A stretch of 64,000 bases of DNA from an uncultured Caryophanales bacterium (GTDB lineage Bacteria; Bacillota_I; Bacilli_A; RFN20; CAG-826), in assembly GCA_946624155.1 (NCBI GenBank), contig CAMORU010000001.1:1-64000 (forward strand), in the 5' to 3' direction. The notes below the pieces were generated by a model. It searched no databases, was not told the DNA's origin, and saw nothing but the letters and a program-made list of their open reading frames with translations. Positions 25,127 through 33,951 of the stretch are shown piece after piece (position 1 is the first letter of the stretch; each line of letters starts with the position of its first letter). A program made the translations under genes and the position numbers.

Positions 25127-25981
25127 ATGAAGACAATTGGTCCATTTAAAAAATATACAAAACGTCCAAACGATATTCGCTATGGCCAAATTTTCACAAT
25201 GGAAGTTATACTTCCAATTTTATATTCAAAGAAAAGAACTGTGAGAGTCTATCTTCCAGAAGACTTTGATGAGAACAAAAAATATCCTGTCCTTTTTATG
25301 GCCGATGGCCAAAATATCGTAGACAAATATACTTCTGCTTTTGGAGCTTGGGACATTGACGTACATGAGCATCATTTAATTAAAAAAGGCTATCGTTCTT
25401 TTATTGTTGTTGGAATTGATTGTCCTTATAACCCAGTCCATCGTGCATTAGAATATTCTTTTCCTTTTTTAAGAATTGATCCGAAAGAAGATGGCGAAGA
25501 TATAAATACTCAAAAATTAAAGTTTGAATCTCACCTTCTATATAAATATATAGCACTCGAACTTCTTCCGTTAATTAGAGAATATTTCCCTATTGAAGAT
25601 GATAAGAAATATGTTGGTGCCGGTGGTTCATCAATGGGTGGTATCTTCTCTTTGTCTATGGTTTTATCTTATCCAGAACTATTTGGATTCGGATTAGTTT
25701 TTTCTCCAGGAATTTTCTTATATTCGGATAAAAAAGTTAAAGAATATTTTAGCGAAAATCTTACTAATTTAAACGAACATAAATTATATTTCTACTCTGG
25801 TAATTCCGGATTTGAATCTAGATTTCTAAAAAGAACAATTGATGCTTATAAATACTTTAAGCAAAACGGTTTAAAAGATAATGTTCGTTTATTAAAAGAT
25901 TTAGAAGCAGATCACAACGAGGCAAGTTGGTCAAAGCACTTCGAAGAAGCTATTAAATTCTGGTTAAATGAAAACGCCTAA
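25127..25981 (+). CDS. putative esterase, alpha/beta hydrolase (esterase D/EntES family)
   Basis: Cytoplasmic serine hydrolase, 284 aa, no signal peptide. The start of the fold is KRTVRVYLPEDFDENKKYPV, and FMADGQN follows. The nucleophile elbow is GAGGSSMGGIF (about residue 167), with YPELFG after it, and the catalytic His is in ADHNEASWSKHF near the C-terminus. This is the pattern of the S-formylglutathione/enterochelin esterase group; the substrate is unknown. The stop codon forms the loop of the terminator. Confidence 0.82.
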   Translation: MKTIGPFKKYTKRPNDIRYGQIFTMEVILPILYSKKRTVRVYLPEDFDENKKYPVLFMADGQNIVDKYTSAFGAWDIDVHEHHLIKKGYRSFIVVGIDCPYNPVHRALEYSFPFLRIDPKEDGEDINTQKLKFESHLLYKYIALELLPLIREYFPIEDDKKYVGAGGSSMGGIFSLSMVLSYPELFGFGLVFSPGIFLYSDKKVKEYFSENLTNLNEHKLYFYSGNSGFESRFLKRTIDAYKYFKQNGLKDNVRLLKDLEADHNEASWSKHFEEAIKFWLNENA

Positions 25982-25995
25982 GGCGTTTTATTTTT
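25971..25995 (+). terminator. terminator built around the esterase stop codon
   Basis: AAAACGCC/GGCGTTTT with the TAA stop as the 3-nt loop, then TATTTTT. It lies between convergent genes; the minus-strand gene ends at 25994, so the T tract touches that stop. Confidence 0.75.
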
Positions 25996-27481
25996 ACCCT
26001 TTGAAATACATTTTAGATTTATAGTTGACTGGTTCTTCGGTGACATGAAGTCCAAGAGATTTAAGAGTTGTTCTATCAACTTCAGACATAATAGTTGTTG
26101 AATGAACATCTAGTCCTTTAAGTTTTGGAAGTTGTTTTAATGCAAGTTCTGCAAGAGGATTTGTATTTGCTTGAACGGCCAAGGCAATCAAAACTTCTTC
26201 AGCTCTAAGTCTAGCGTATTTATTATGCAATCCTTCGACTTTAAGCTTTTGAATTGGTTCGATAACGCTTGGAGAAAGAAGATAAATCTTCTTATCAATC
26301 TTTGCGAAGTATTTTAATGTATTTAGAAGTAATGCCGCACTTGCGCCTAAAAGTTGAGAACGGTGACCAAATAATGTTTTTCCATTTGATAGTTCTATCG
26401 CGAGTGAAGGCTCACCTTCTTTGCCTTGAGTGTCAAGAGCTGCTTTTACACATTTTCTATCTTCAGGGGAAACTCCGACTTTATTCATAAGAATTTCCAT
26501 TTTTTCAATCGATCTTGTTGGAAGTTTGCCTAAGAAAATTTTAAGTCTTGTTTCGTAGTATCTTCTTACTATTTCTTTTTTGCTTGCTTCAATAATTTTT
26601 TCTTCGTTTTTAATGGCATAACCAACCATGTTTACCCCCATGTCAGTTGGCGAAAAATATGGGGTTTTTCCGTAGATTTTCTCAAAAATTGCCTTTAAAA
26701 GAGGAAAAACTTCAACGTCTCTATTGTAGTTAACTGTAGTGACTCCATAAGTCTCTAAATGATAAGGGTCAATCATGTTAACATCATCAAGATCAATTGT
26801 TGCAGCTTCATAGGCGACATTTACAGGATGGTTTAAAGCAAGATTCCATACAGGGAACGTTTCATATTTAGCATAACCTGCTCTTATTCCGTTTTTGTTA
26901 TCTAAGTAGATTTGTGATAAACAACAAGCCATTTTTCCACTTCCTGGTCCTGGCGCTGTAACAACAACTAAAGGGCGTGTAGTTTTGACATGCTCATTTT
27001 TGCCAAGCCCTTCGTCTGAAACAATTAAAGGAATGTTTTGAGGATAGCCATTAATTTTATAGGATTTATAAACCGCAATTCCGTTATTTTTAAGTTGTTG
27101 TTCAAATTCTATGATGTTAGGTAGATTTTGATAAAATGAGATAACGACAGAAGAGACATACAATCCTACTTCTTTATAAGTGTCGATAAGTCTTAAAACC
27201 TCATCGTGATAAGTGGTACCGATATCTCCTCTAACTTTGTTAGAAGCAATATCATTTGAATTAACAACGATGATCATTTCAGCTTTATCTTTAATTCCTA
27301 AAAGCATTTGTAATTTAGAATCAGGTTCAAAACCTGGCAAAACTCTTGAAGCATGGTAGTCATCAAAAAGCTTACCGCCAAATTCTAGATACAATTTGTC
27401 GCCAAACTTATTTATTCTTTTAAGAATGTTTTCTCTTTGTATTCTTAAATATTCTTTATTATCGAAAGGTGCAGATTTCAT
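25994..27481 (-). CDS. DUF1846 (UPF0371) family protein
   Basis: 495 aa, full length for this conserved family of Firmicutes, whose biochemical role is not settled. Recognisable are the N-terminal AFDN-like start, FGGKLFDDYHASRVLPGF, VVNSNDIASNKVRGDIGTTY and VTAPGPGSGKMACCLSQIY. The last looks like a nucleotide-binding loop. No signal peptide. The ATG follows a TATTAT -10 by 7 nt with no Shine-Dalgarno, and the gene is divergent from degV. Confidence 0.9.
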   Translation of the reverse strand: MKSAPFDNKEYLRIQRENILKRINKFGDKLYLEFGGKLFDDYHASRVLPGFEPDSKLQMLLGIKDKAEMIIVVNSNDIASNKVRGDIGTTYHDEVLRLIDTYKEVGLYVSSVVISFYQNLPNIIEFEQQLKNNGIAVYKSYKINGYPQNIPLIVSDEGLGKNEHVKTTRPLVVVTAPGPGSGKMACCLSQIYLDNKNGIRAGYAKYETFPVWNLALNHPVNVAYEAATIDLDDVNMIDPYHLETYGVTTVNYNRDVEVFPLLKAIFEKIYGKTPYFSPTDMGVNMVGYAIKNEEKIIEASKKEIVRRYYETRLKIFLGKLPTRSIEKMEILMNKVGVSPEDRKCVKAALDTQGKEGEPSLAIELSNGKTLFGHRSQLLGASAALLLNTLKYFAKIDKKIYLLSPSVIEPIQKLKVEGLHNKYARLRAEEVLIALAVQANTNPLAELALKQLPKLKGLDVHSTTIMSEVDRTTLKSLGLHVTEEPVNYKSKMYFKG

Positions 27482-27488
27482 ACTGATA

Positions 27489-27517
27489 ATAATATATTAT
27501 TAAAGTTTATTTGTGAA
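27489..27517 (-). promoter_or_regulatory. promoter of the DUF1846 gene (leaderless)
   Basis: Reading the minus strand: TTCACA (27512-27517), 17 nt, TATTAT (27489-27494), ATG after 7 nt. Confidence 0.6.
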
Positions 27518-27538
27518 TTGAAAAATGACTAATTTTTA

Positions 27539-27557
27539 AAAATCGCAAAGCGATTTT
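27539..27557. other. hairpin between divergent genes
   Basis: AAAATCGC, AAA, GCGATTTT: a perfect 8-bp stem. T-rich sequence follows on both strands, as in terminators, yet both neighbouring genes read away from it. It could be an operator, or a remnant terminator of a lost gene. Confidence 0.45.
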
Positions 27558-27607
27558 GTTATTAACTATTATTTAAATTAGTTTAAAATATAAAACAGGA
27601 GAATTTT

Positions 27608-28501
27608 ATGGCCAAATATCAAATTTTCACCGATACAGCCTCCGATTTACCTACTAATTTCCGTGAAAAAAATAACATCGAATATATTCCAATGATGTTA
27701 ACAATCAACGGAAAGGAAGTTAAAGGAGACTTAGATTTTAAGGCGTTTTCTGTTAAAGAATTATATGATTGGGTTAGAGATCCAAAAATTGAAAAGAAAA
27801 CATCTTTAATTACAATTCAGCAATTTATTGAAGCTTTTTCACCTTATCTTAAGAAAGGCGTTGATATCTTATACATCGCTTGTACTTCAGTATTAAGCGG
27901 AACTTATAATTCTTTTAGACTTGCTCAAAAAGAACTTCAAGAAATGTTCCCTGAACGTAAGATCATTGGAATGGATTCTACCCGTGCAGGCATGACATTA
28001 GGAATAATGGTCTTAGACGCTGCAAAACTCCAAAAAGAGGGCAAAACTATTGAAGAAGTCCATGAATATCTCGAGAAAGAAAAACAACACTATAGATTAT
28101 GCGGAACTCTTGAAACACTTACTTATTTAAAAAGAGCAGGAAGAGTTTCTGGTGCTGCAGCATTCTTTGCAAATATGTTAGGAATTAAACCTATCATCGT
28201 CGGCGATACTAAAGGACATAACTATGTTATTGGTAAAGTAAAAGGTATTAGAACTGCTTACGAAAGATTATTTGATATTGTTAAAGATACAGTAGAAGGA
28301 CAAGAACATCCTGTTATTTATGTTGGCCAAGGTGAGGCGCAAGCAGCGGTGGATTATTTTACAAAGAGATTCGCTGAGGAACTTCACGCTACTGTCTATA
28401 CATATTATATTGGACCTATAATTGGTTTATCCTGTGGTCCAGGAACTATTCACATTGTTTGCAAAGGCAAAGAAATGACCCTTACATCACCAGAGGAATA
28501 A
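27608..28501 (+). CDS. DegV family fatty-acid-binding protein (FakB-like)
   Basis: Binds a fatty acid and, in Firmicutes, presents it to the kinase FakA for incorporation into phospholipid. 297 aa with FTDTASDLP at the N-terminus, the central TSVLSGTYNS motif, MDSTRAGMTLG and the C-terminal YYIGPIIGLSCGPGT loop. ACAGGAG is a good ribosome site; TTAACT-N16-TAAAAT around 27570-27592 is a possible promoter. A fakA gene is not in the window. Followed after 3 nt by the GNAT-like gene. Confidence 0.92.
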   Translation: MAKYQIFTDTASDLPTNFREKNNIEYIPMMLTINGKEVKGDLDFKAFSVKELYDWVRDPKIEKKTSLITIQQFIEAFSPYLKKGVDILYIACTSVLSGTYNSFRLAQKELQEMFPERKIIGMDSTRAGMTLGIMVLDAAKLQKEGKTIEEVHEYLEKEKQHYRLCGTLETLTYLKRAGRVSGAAAFFANMLGIKPIIVGDTKGHNYVIGKVKGIRTAYERLFDIVKDTVEGQEHPVIYVGQGEAQAAVDYFTKRFAEELHATVYTYYIGPIIGLSCGPGTIHIVCKGKEMTLTSPEE

Positions 28502-28504
28502 CTT

Positions 28505-29629
28505 ATGATTGAAATTAGAGAAGTAAAAACAAAAAAAGACATTAGAACATTTATAAACTTTCCTTTAAAAATGTATAAAGATAATCCATATTTCGTACCA
28601 CCTTTATACATGTCAGAAAGAGAACTTTTTAAGAAGAAAAATCAATTTACTTCTTCTTGCGATACAATCTATTTTTTGGCGTATAAGGACAATAAAGTTG
28701 TGGGTAGAATTTCTGGCATTATTCAAAAAGATGCCAATAAGAAATGGCAAAGAAAACGTGTAAGATTTACACGTTTCGATTCAATTGATGATCAAGAAGT
28801 TGCCGATGCTTTATTTAATGCTGTTGAAAAATGGGCAAAAGAAAAAGGCATGACTCATTTCTGTGGGCCATTAGGCTTTAACGACTTAGAAAGAGAAGGT
28901 TTACTCGTTGAAGGTTTCGACAAACTTTCAACTTTTGAAGAACAATACAATGCTGATTATTATGAAAAATTAGTTGTTGGCCATGGTTTTAAAACAGAAG
29001 TTGAATGGATTGAAAACGAAATTTTTAGACCAAAAAGTCCAGAAGAAACAGCAAAATTTAAAAGATTAAGCGAGATGTTAATGAAGAAACATGGTCTTTC
29101 ATATGTGAAGGTCAAAAATGTTCCTGAATTCATTAAAAAATATAGAAATGATTTCTTTAGACTTGTTGATGAAACCTATTCTGAATTATATGGCACTTGC
29201 CCAATTAGAAAAGAAGTCGAAGATGCTTTGTTGGTCGGTTTTAGATTATTGCTTCGTTCTGACAATGTTATTGGAATTCAAAACGAAAAAGGCGAAATGG
29301 TCTGTATTGGATTATATTTCCCATCAATTGCTAAAGCTTTACAAAAATCCGGTGGTAGATTAACACCATTTGCAATTGTGAGAGTTCTTAGAGCTATCAA
29401 GAATCCTGATATTCTTGACTTAGGGTTAATTGGGGTACGTTCAGATTATAGAAATAAGGGTGTTCCTGCAATGCTTTTAACCATTATTGCTGATGCACTT
29501 AATAGTGGAAAGTATGATCACTTTGAAACCAACTTACAATTAACCACAAATTTAAATATTATTACGTTGTTCCAGCATTTTGAAACAACTCTACACAAAC
29601 GTAGAAGATCATACTTGAAATCTCTCTAA
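28505..29629 (+). CDS. GNAT-fold acetyltransferase-like protein
   Basis: 374 aa soluble protein. It starts with IEIREVKTKKDIRTFINFP and the NPYFVPPL motif seen in a family of two-domain GNAT-like proteins. The central segment GPLGFNDLEREGLLVEGFD and the C-terminal GVRSDYRNKGVPAMLL resemble the acetyl-CoA pyrophosphate loop. The substrate is unknown. It starts 3 nt after degV and ends at a terminator, so the two genes form an operon; a link to lipid use is possible but unproven. Confidence 0.72.
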   Translation: MIEIREVKTKKDIRTFINFPLKMYKDNPYFVPPLYMSERELFKKKNQFTSSCDTIYFLAYKDNKVVGRISGIIQKDANKKWQRKRVRFTRFDSIDDQEVADALFNAVEKWAKEKGMTHFCGPLGFNDLEREGLLVEGFDKLSTFEEQYNADYYEKLVVGHGFKTEVEWIENEIFRPKSPEETAKFKRLSEMLMKKHGLSYVKVKNVPEFIKKYRNDFFRLVDETYSELYGTCPIRKEVEDALLVGFRLLLRSDNVIGIQNEKGEMVCIGLYFPSIAKALQKSGGRLTPFAIVRVLRAIKNPDILDLGLIGVRSDYRNKGVPAMLLTIIADALNSGKYDHFETNLQLTTNLNIITLFQHFETTLHKRRRSYLKSL

Positions 29630-29639
29630 AAAAAGCAAT

Positions 29640-29675
29640 ATTTCCAGGAAATCCTTGAAATTTTTCTTATTTTTA
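29640..29675 (+). terminator. terminator of the degV-GNAT operon
   Basis: ATTTC and AGGA pair with TCCT and GAAAT (29640-29661) around a C-T mismatch, followed by TTTTCTTATTTTT. Confidence 0.65.
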
Positions 29676-29712
29676 TAATTTTTCAATGCTCGTATTAAGT
29701 TTTAGATATATC

Positions 29713-29741
29713 TTGATTTATAACAAGATATTGAGTATATT
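29713..29741 (+). promoter_or_regulatory. promoter of the DMT transporter gene (leaderless)
   Basis: TTGATT (29713-29718), 17 nt, TATATT (29736-29741), ATG 6 nt later, no Shine-Dalgarno. Confidence 0.7.
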
Positions 29742-29747
29742 TATCGC

Positions 29748-30710
29748 ATGTGGACGTTTCTAATTATTTCAACAGTTGCTTGGGGCATTGCTGAGATTTT
29801 TTATAAAAAGGGTAATTTAGAAAAAGAAAAATATTCGCATTTAAAGACAACCGTGTTGGTTGGCTTTTTTATGGGAATATATGCGTTAGTAATTCTTTTT
29901 ACTCAAGGCGTTGACTTAAAGTCATTCCCTTTAAATTTCTTATATTATCTTCCAGTAGCTCTTTGTTATATAGTTTCGATGGTTTGTTCTTATTTTGGAG
30001 TCCGTTTTATCGAGGAATCGTTAGCAGATCCAATTGAGAATTCGTCTGGCGCAGTAGTTGCAATTTTGTGCGCAATCTTTTTACACGAGACTTATAACAT
30101 TCCAGCAATTGTTGGCATCGTATTAGTAGCACTTGGTTTAATTGCGGTTGGTTTCTTTGATAAAAAAGGAACAGACAAGCGCATAAATAAATACGGAAAG
30201 AAATTAGCAATTTTAGCTATAGCCATGCCATTTTGCTATATGCTTTTTGATGCTGTTGGAACATTTTTAGACATCTTTTACACCGACAGTGTTGAGACTA
30301 CTTTACTCGTTAATGTTACTGAAGACACTTTAGAACATACTGCTAATTGCGCTTATGAGTTAACCTTCTTTTTGGTGGCAATTGGTATATTAATATTCTT
30401 AAAGATTAAAAAGGTTAAATTCTTTGATTTAGGTGGAAATTCCCAAGAAAAAAAGGGTTTTTTCACAAAAATAATGGATCAAAAGTGGAAGATTTTAGCC
30501 GCTATTTTTGAAACAATTGGTCAGGCAACATATTTATTCGCACTTTCTGAGGGAGAAGGAATTGCTGCTGTTATTATGGGTGCGGGAACCGTCATCATTT
30601 CACTTGTATTATCTAGAATCTTCTTGAAGGAAAAATTATCGATTCTTCAGTATATTTTTATTGGAATTATTATGTCTGGTATTATCTTACTCGCAGTATT
30701 GGGCATATAA
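29748..30710 (+). CDS. EamA/DMT-family transporter
   Basis: 320 aa with about ten hydrophobic helices in two EamA-like halves (about 2-135 and 150-320). The end of the first half, with IENSSGAVVAILCAIFLHETYN, parallels AAVIMGAGTVIISLVLSRIFLKEKLS at the end of the second, as expected of a duplicated DMT fold. A hydrophilic insert (about 175-205) separates the halves. The direction and substrate of transport are unknown. The leaderless promoter fixes the start. Confidence 0.85.
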   Translation: MWTFLIISTVAWGIAEIFYKKGNLEKEKYSHLKTTVLVGFFMGIYALVILFTQGVDLKSFPLNFLYYLPVALCYIVSMVCSYFGVRFIEESLADPIENSSGAVVAILCAIFLHETYNIPAIVGIVLVALGLIAVGFFDKKGTDKRINKYGKKLAILAIAMPFCYMLFDAVGTFLDIFYTDSVETTLLVNVTEDTLEHTANCAYELTFFLVAIGILIFLKIKKVKFFDLGGNSQEKKGFFTKIMDQKWKILAAIFETIGQATYLFALSEGEGIAAVIMGAGTVIISLVLSRIFLKEKLSILQYIFIGIIMSGIILLAVLGI

Positions 30711-30728
30711 GGGTCGAATTATAAATAA

Positions 30729-30757
30729 TTGACTAGGCATATAAAAATTACTAAAAT
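30729..30757 (+). promoter_or_regulatory. promoter of efp
   Basis: TTGACT (30729-30734), 17 nt, TAAAAT (30752-30757). The leader of about 25 nt ends in AAAGAGG, a proper ribosome site. Confidence 0.75.
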
Positions 30758-30789
30758 AAATAACATTCAAAACGAAAGAGGAAATTATT

Positions 30790-31347
30790 ATGGCAATTGA
30801 AGCAGGCGATTTCAGAACAGGATTAACATTATTAATTGATGGTGATCCATGGGTAGTTTTAGATTTTATGCATGTTAAACCAGGTAAAGGTGCTGCAATT
30901 TTAAAAACAAAAATGAAAAACCTTAAAACCGGTTCAACACAGGAAAGAAACTTCAACGCATCAACAAAATTTGATCCAGCAGAGATTATTAGAAAACAAG
31001 TACAGTATTCATATAATACTGGAGATCAATTCGTTTTTATGGATATGGAAACATTTGATCAATACGAATTAGATCAAGCAAAAATCGGTAATAACAAATA
31101 TTTCTTACTAGAAGGAATGGATGTTAGCATTGTATTTTTTGAAGGAAAAGTATTAGATATTACTCTTCCAGATAAAGTTGAAATGGAAATTACTGAGACT
31201 GCTCCAGCAGTTTCAAATGCTTCTGCAACAGCAACTAAAGATGCAGTTACTAATACAGGTTTGAGATTACGTGTTCCAATGTTTATTAAAGAAGGCGAGC
31301 ACATTATTGTCTCAACAGCTGACGGTAAATATTCTTCAAGAGCTTAA
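30790..31347 (+). CDS. efp: elongation factor P
   Basis: Relieves ribosome stalling at proline runs. The three beta-barrel domains are all present in 185 aa: the KOW-like domain with the modification loop VKPGKGAA (Lys33 at the tip), the central OB domain, and the C-terminal OB domain with TNTGLRLRVPMFIKEGEHIIV and DGKYSSRA. The stop codon lies in the terminator stem. Confidence 0.97.
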   Translation: MAIEAGDFRTGLTLLIDGDPWVVLDFMHVKPGKGAAILKTKMKNLKTGSTQERNFNASTKFDPAEIIRKQVQYSYNTGDQFVFMDMETFDQYELDQAKIGNNKYFLLEGMDVSIVFFEGKVLDITLPDKVEMEITETAPAVSNASATATKDAVTNTGLRLRVPMFIKEGEHIIVSTADGKYSSRA

Positions 31348-31361
31348 TATAAGCTCTTTTT
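31339..31361 (+). terminator. terminator overlapping the efp stop
   Basis: AGAGCTT/AAGCTCT with loop AATAT, then TTTT. The next gene starts only 4 nt further on, so it must rely on read-through or an unseen promoter. Confidence 0.7.
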
Positions 31362-31365
31362 AATA

Positions 31366-32109
31366 ATGAAAAAGGTCGCATTAATCACTGGTGGTGCAAA
31401 AGGAATTGGTGCAGCAATTGCGAAAGAACTTGCTGCTACTAATCATGATGTAGCCATTAATTATTTAACATCAGAAAAAGAAGCAACCCTTTTAGCAAAG
31501 GAACTTTCAGCAAAATATGGTGTTAAAACTTTAACAATTAAGTGCGATGTTTCTAAAGAAAACCAAGTTGATGAAATGATTAAAGAAATCGAATCTAAAC
31601 TTGGTGGTGTAGATGTTCTTATTAATAATGCCGCCATTGATTTATCAAATATGTGGCGCGAAAAGAAAGCTGAAGACTTTAGAAAAACATTAGATGTAAA
31701 TGTTGTTGGAGCATACAATGTCGCTCGTCGTGTATATAAACATATGTTAGATAAAAAATGGGGACGTATTGTAAACGTTAGTTCTACTAACGGAATCAAT
31801 ACTTACTTCCCAATGTGCATAGAATACGATGCATCTAAAGCTGCTTTAATCTCATTAACTCATGACCTTGCAATGCAATTTGCACCTTACGTTAATGTAA
31901 ATGCCATTGCACCTGGTTTTATAGGAACCGAATCTGAACTTGAGGGTTATGATAAAGAGTTCTTAAAATCTGAACAAGAAAAGATTCTTGTAGGAAGATA
32001 TGGAAAGCCAGAAGAGGTTGCTAAATTAGTCAGTTTTCTAGTAAGCGAAGACGCAAGTTATATTAATAATTCAGTAATAAGAATTGATGGAGGCCAATAC
32101 GGCGCCTAA
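31366..32109 (+). CDS. short-chain dehydrogenase/reductase (FabG-like)
   Basis: NAD(P)H-dependent oxidoreductase of 247 aa. Cofactor loop TGGAKGIGAAIA (about residues 8-19), NNAA in VLINNAAIDL, catalytic Ser in NVSSTNG, and Tyr and Lys in IEYDASKAAL. C-terminal SEDASYINNSVIRIDGGQYG is the usual ending. It could be 3-oxoacyl-ACP reductase, but no other fatty-acid gene is adjacent, so the substrate stays open. No Shine-Dalgarno is visible; the start lies just behind the efp terminator. Confidence 0.9.
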   Translation: MKKVALITGGAKGIGAAIAKELAATNHDVAINYLTSEKEATLLAKELSAKYGVKTLTIKCDVSKENQVDEMIKEIESKLGGVDVLINNAAIDLSNMWREKKAEDFRKTLDVNVVGAYNVARRVYKHMLDKKWGRIVNVSSTNGINTYFPMCIEYDASKAALISLTHDLAMQFAPYVNVNAIAPGFIGTESELEGYDKEFLKSEQEKILVGRYGKPEEVAKLVSFLVSEDASYINNSVIRIDGGQYGA

Positions 32110-32116
32110 CAATATA

Positions 32117-32140
32117 AAAGGAGAGTAATTACTCTCCTTT
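32117..32140. terminator. bidirectional terminator between convergent genes
   Basis: Perfect 12-bp palindrome AAAGGAGAGTAA/TTACTCTCCTTT, with T-rich flanks on both strands. It contains the stop codon of the minus-strand lyase. Confidence 0.85.
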
Positions 32141-33382
32141 CATTTTAGTTAATGCAAGCATGATTCCTAGTTTTCCGTATTCCGGAGTTAGACCACCTTG
32201 CATAAATAATGTGTAAGGAGGAATAACTGGCGCATCACCACTTAATTCAATTGTTGAACCTTGAGTAAATGAACCGGATGCCATCACTTCATCAAATGGA
32301 TAGCCAGGCATTGGTGCAGGCATTACTCTAACAAATGAATCTATTGGAGAAGATGATTGTAATCCTTGTGTGAATTTAACAAGGTTTTCTTTTGTTTCTA
32401 ACTCAACTGTTTGGATTATGTCTGTTCTAAATTCGTTATACCTTGGAGACACTTTTTTAAAACCGAGTTTTTCAAGCATATATGCGGAAAAAACCGCTGT
32501 TTTTAAAGCTGAACGAACTGCGCTTGGCGCCATAAAAATCCCCTTAAAAAACGCATTATTTTGATTAAAATTGGCTCCTTGTTCCTTGCCAATTCCAGGC
32601 GCCGTTAAGCGCTCTGCAACCATTTGGATAAGATCTGCTCTACCAGCTACATAACCACCTGTTGAAGCAACGCCTCCGCCAAGGTTTTTCATTAAAGATC
32701 CAACAACTAGGTCGGCTCCAACGTGTCCTGGTTCTCTTTCTTCAACAAGTTCACCATAGCAGTTATCAACCATAATGATTACATCACTATTTACTTTTCT
32801 GATTTCTTTAATGACTTCTTCAATTTGTTTAATTGTTAAAGAATTTCTATTTGAGTAGCCTCTTGAACGTTGAATTTCGACAAGTTTGACATCTTTTTTA
32901 GATAATCTTTCAACTATTTTCTTTATATCAAATTCTGAATTAATTAAATCTATCTCTTCATACTTGATTCCGTTTGCTTTTAATGATTGAGATGATTCAC
33001 CAATTATGCCAATCATTTCAAGCAAAGAATCATATGGTTTTCCACCTATCGATATGACGGTATCGCCATGCTTAAGCATGGCGGAGAAAGTTAAATAAAG
33101 AGCATTTGTTCCGCTCATAATTTGAGGTCTAACTAATGCGTCTTCAGTACCTAAAACGGCAGCGAAAATTTTCTCCAATTTATCTCTTCCCGAATCATAA
33201 TTTCCGTATCCGTTAATATCTGCAAAATCGGTGTAAGAAACCTTATTTTCGATAAAAGCTGATAAAACTCTATTCGAGTTTGTTAAACAAACTCGGTCGA
33301 TTTGTTCAAAAATATCTTTTAAATCAACGTCAGCTTTTTTAGATAATGCAAGAATTTCTGGATTAATTTGTTCTAAAATCAT
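32129..33382 (-). CDS. PLP-dependent methionine gamma-lyase family protein (YnbB-type)
   Basis: Fold-type I PLP enzyme of the family once called aluminium resistance protein. I start at the ATG at 33382 (MILEQINPEILAL), 1 nt after the upstream stop, giving the family length of 417 aa; the frame is open further upstream but overlaps that gene. Seen are INGYGNYDSGRDKLE, RPQIMSGTNALYL, the PLP aspartate in IMVDNCYGELVEEREP, the Schiff-base Lys in GSLMKNLGGG and TGGYVAGR. The true substrate of the family is poorly defined. Confidence 0.9.
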   Translation of the reverse strand: MILEQINPEILALSKKADVDLKDIFEQIDRVCLTNSNRVLSAFIENKVSYTDFADINGYGNYDSGRDKLEKIFAAVLGTEDALVRPQIMSGTNALYLTFSAMLKHGDTVISIGGKPYDSLLEMIGIIGESSQSLKANGIKYEEIDLINSEFDIKKIVERLSKKDVKLVEIQRSRGYSNRNSLTIKQIEEVIKEIRKVNSDVIIMVDNCYGELVEEREPGHVGADLVVGSLMKNLGGGVASTGGYVAGRADLIQMVAERLTAPGIGKEQGANFNQNNAFFKGIFMAPSAVRSALKTAVFSAYMLEKLGFKKVSPRYNEFRTDIIQTVELETKENLVKFTQGLQSSSPIDSFVRVMPAPMPGYPFDEVMASGSFTQGSTIELSGDAPVIPPYTLFMQGGLTPEYGKLGIMLALTKMKGE

Positions 33383-33383
33383 A

Positions 33384-33863
33384 CTAATTTTCCGGTTTTT
33401 CCTGGGAATTTTCTTCTTTTTTGTCCTCTTCTTCATCGTCATCAAATAGACCCGGAATAGGACGATAGAAGTGGTAGATTGCTTCAAATGTATAAACTAC
33501 AGCAACATAAATAAATGCAGATCCAAGCATATATAAATAGAAGCCAGTTGCTGGATCAGGCTTAACGATAAGACAAATTAAGTCGTAAGAGACCATAAAA
33601 ATAACAAGTGGCAATAAAAGAATTTTGTCTAATAAAGATATTCTTTGTTGTCTCTTCTTTGAAGAGATAGCCCAAATAAAGTCTGTTATTCCCCATGCGG
33701 CACCTACTAATGTAACGATATTAAAAATAAGAGTTCTGGTCGCGTTATAGCCCATTACACTTGTGAATTTGAGTATTCCAAATACTAAAAATATAACAGC
33801 GAAGACTAATAATTCGCCAGAATAGATAAGTTTGATTTTTGTTTCTTTGTTTAATTTTTTCAT
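33384..33863 (-). CDS. membrane protein with acidic tail, unknown function
   Basis: 159 aa from the ATG at 33863, which follows a TATGAT -10 by 7 nt; an ATG at 33875 lies in the promoter. Four hydrophobic segments (about 12-30, 37-57, 72-92, 100-130) and a C-terminal tail of Asp/Glu/Lys (DDDEEEDKKEE). I do not recognise the family. It is in an operon with the PLP lyase and divergent from another small membrane protein. Confidence 0.6.
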   Translation of the reverse strand: MKKLNKETKIKLIYSGELLVFAVIFLVFGILKFTSVMGYNATRTLIFNIVTLVGAAWGITDFIWAISSKKRQQRISLLDKILLLPLVIFMVSYDLICLIVKPDPATGFYLYMLGSAFIYVAVVYTFEAIYHFYRPIPGLFDDDEEEDKKEENSQEKPEN

Positions 33864-33870
33864 GCTAATA

Positions 33871-33930
33871 ATCATAAACTTTTAAACTTATGATAGCAAG
33901 AAAGATAAAAAATCTTTATTGTGGTATAAT
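33871..33930. promoter_or_regulatory. divergent promoters of two membrane protein genes
   Basis: Minus strand: TTGCTA (33894-33899), 17 nt, TATGAT (33871-33876), ATG after 7 nt, leaderless type. Plus strand: extended -10 TGGTATAAT ending at 33930, then a short leader with AGGA before the ATG at 33952. Confidence 0.6.
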
Positions 33931-33951
33931 AGGAACAGGAATTTTCGAAAA

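Noticed and set aside
33383..33487. Extended N-terminus of the PLP lyase
   Set aside because: It overlaps the acidic tail of the preceding gene in another frame and exceeds the family length.
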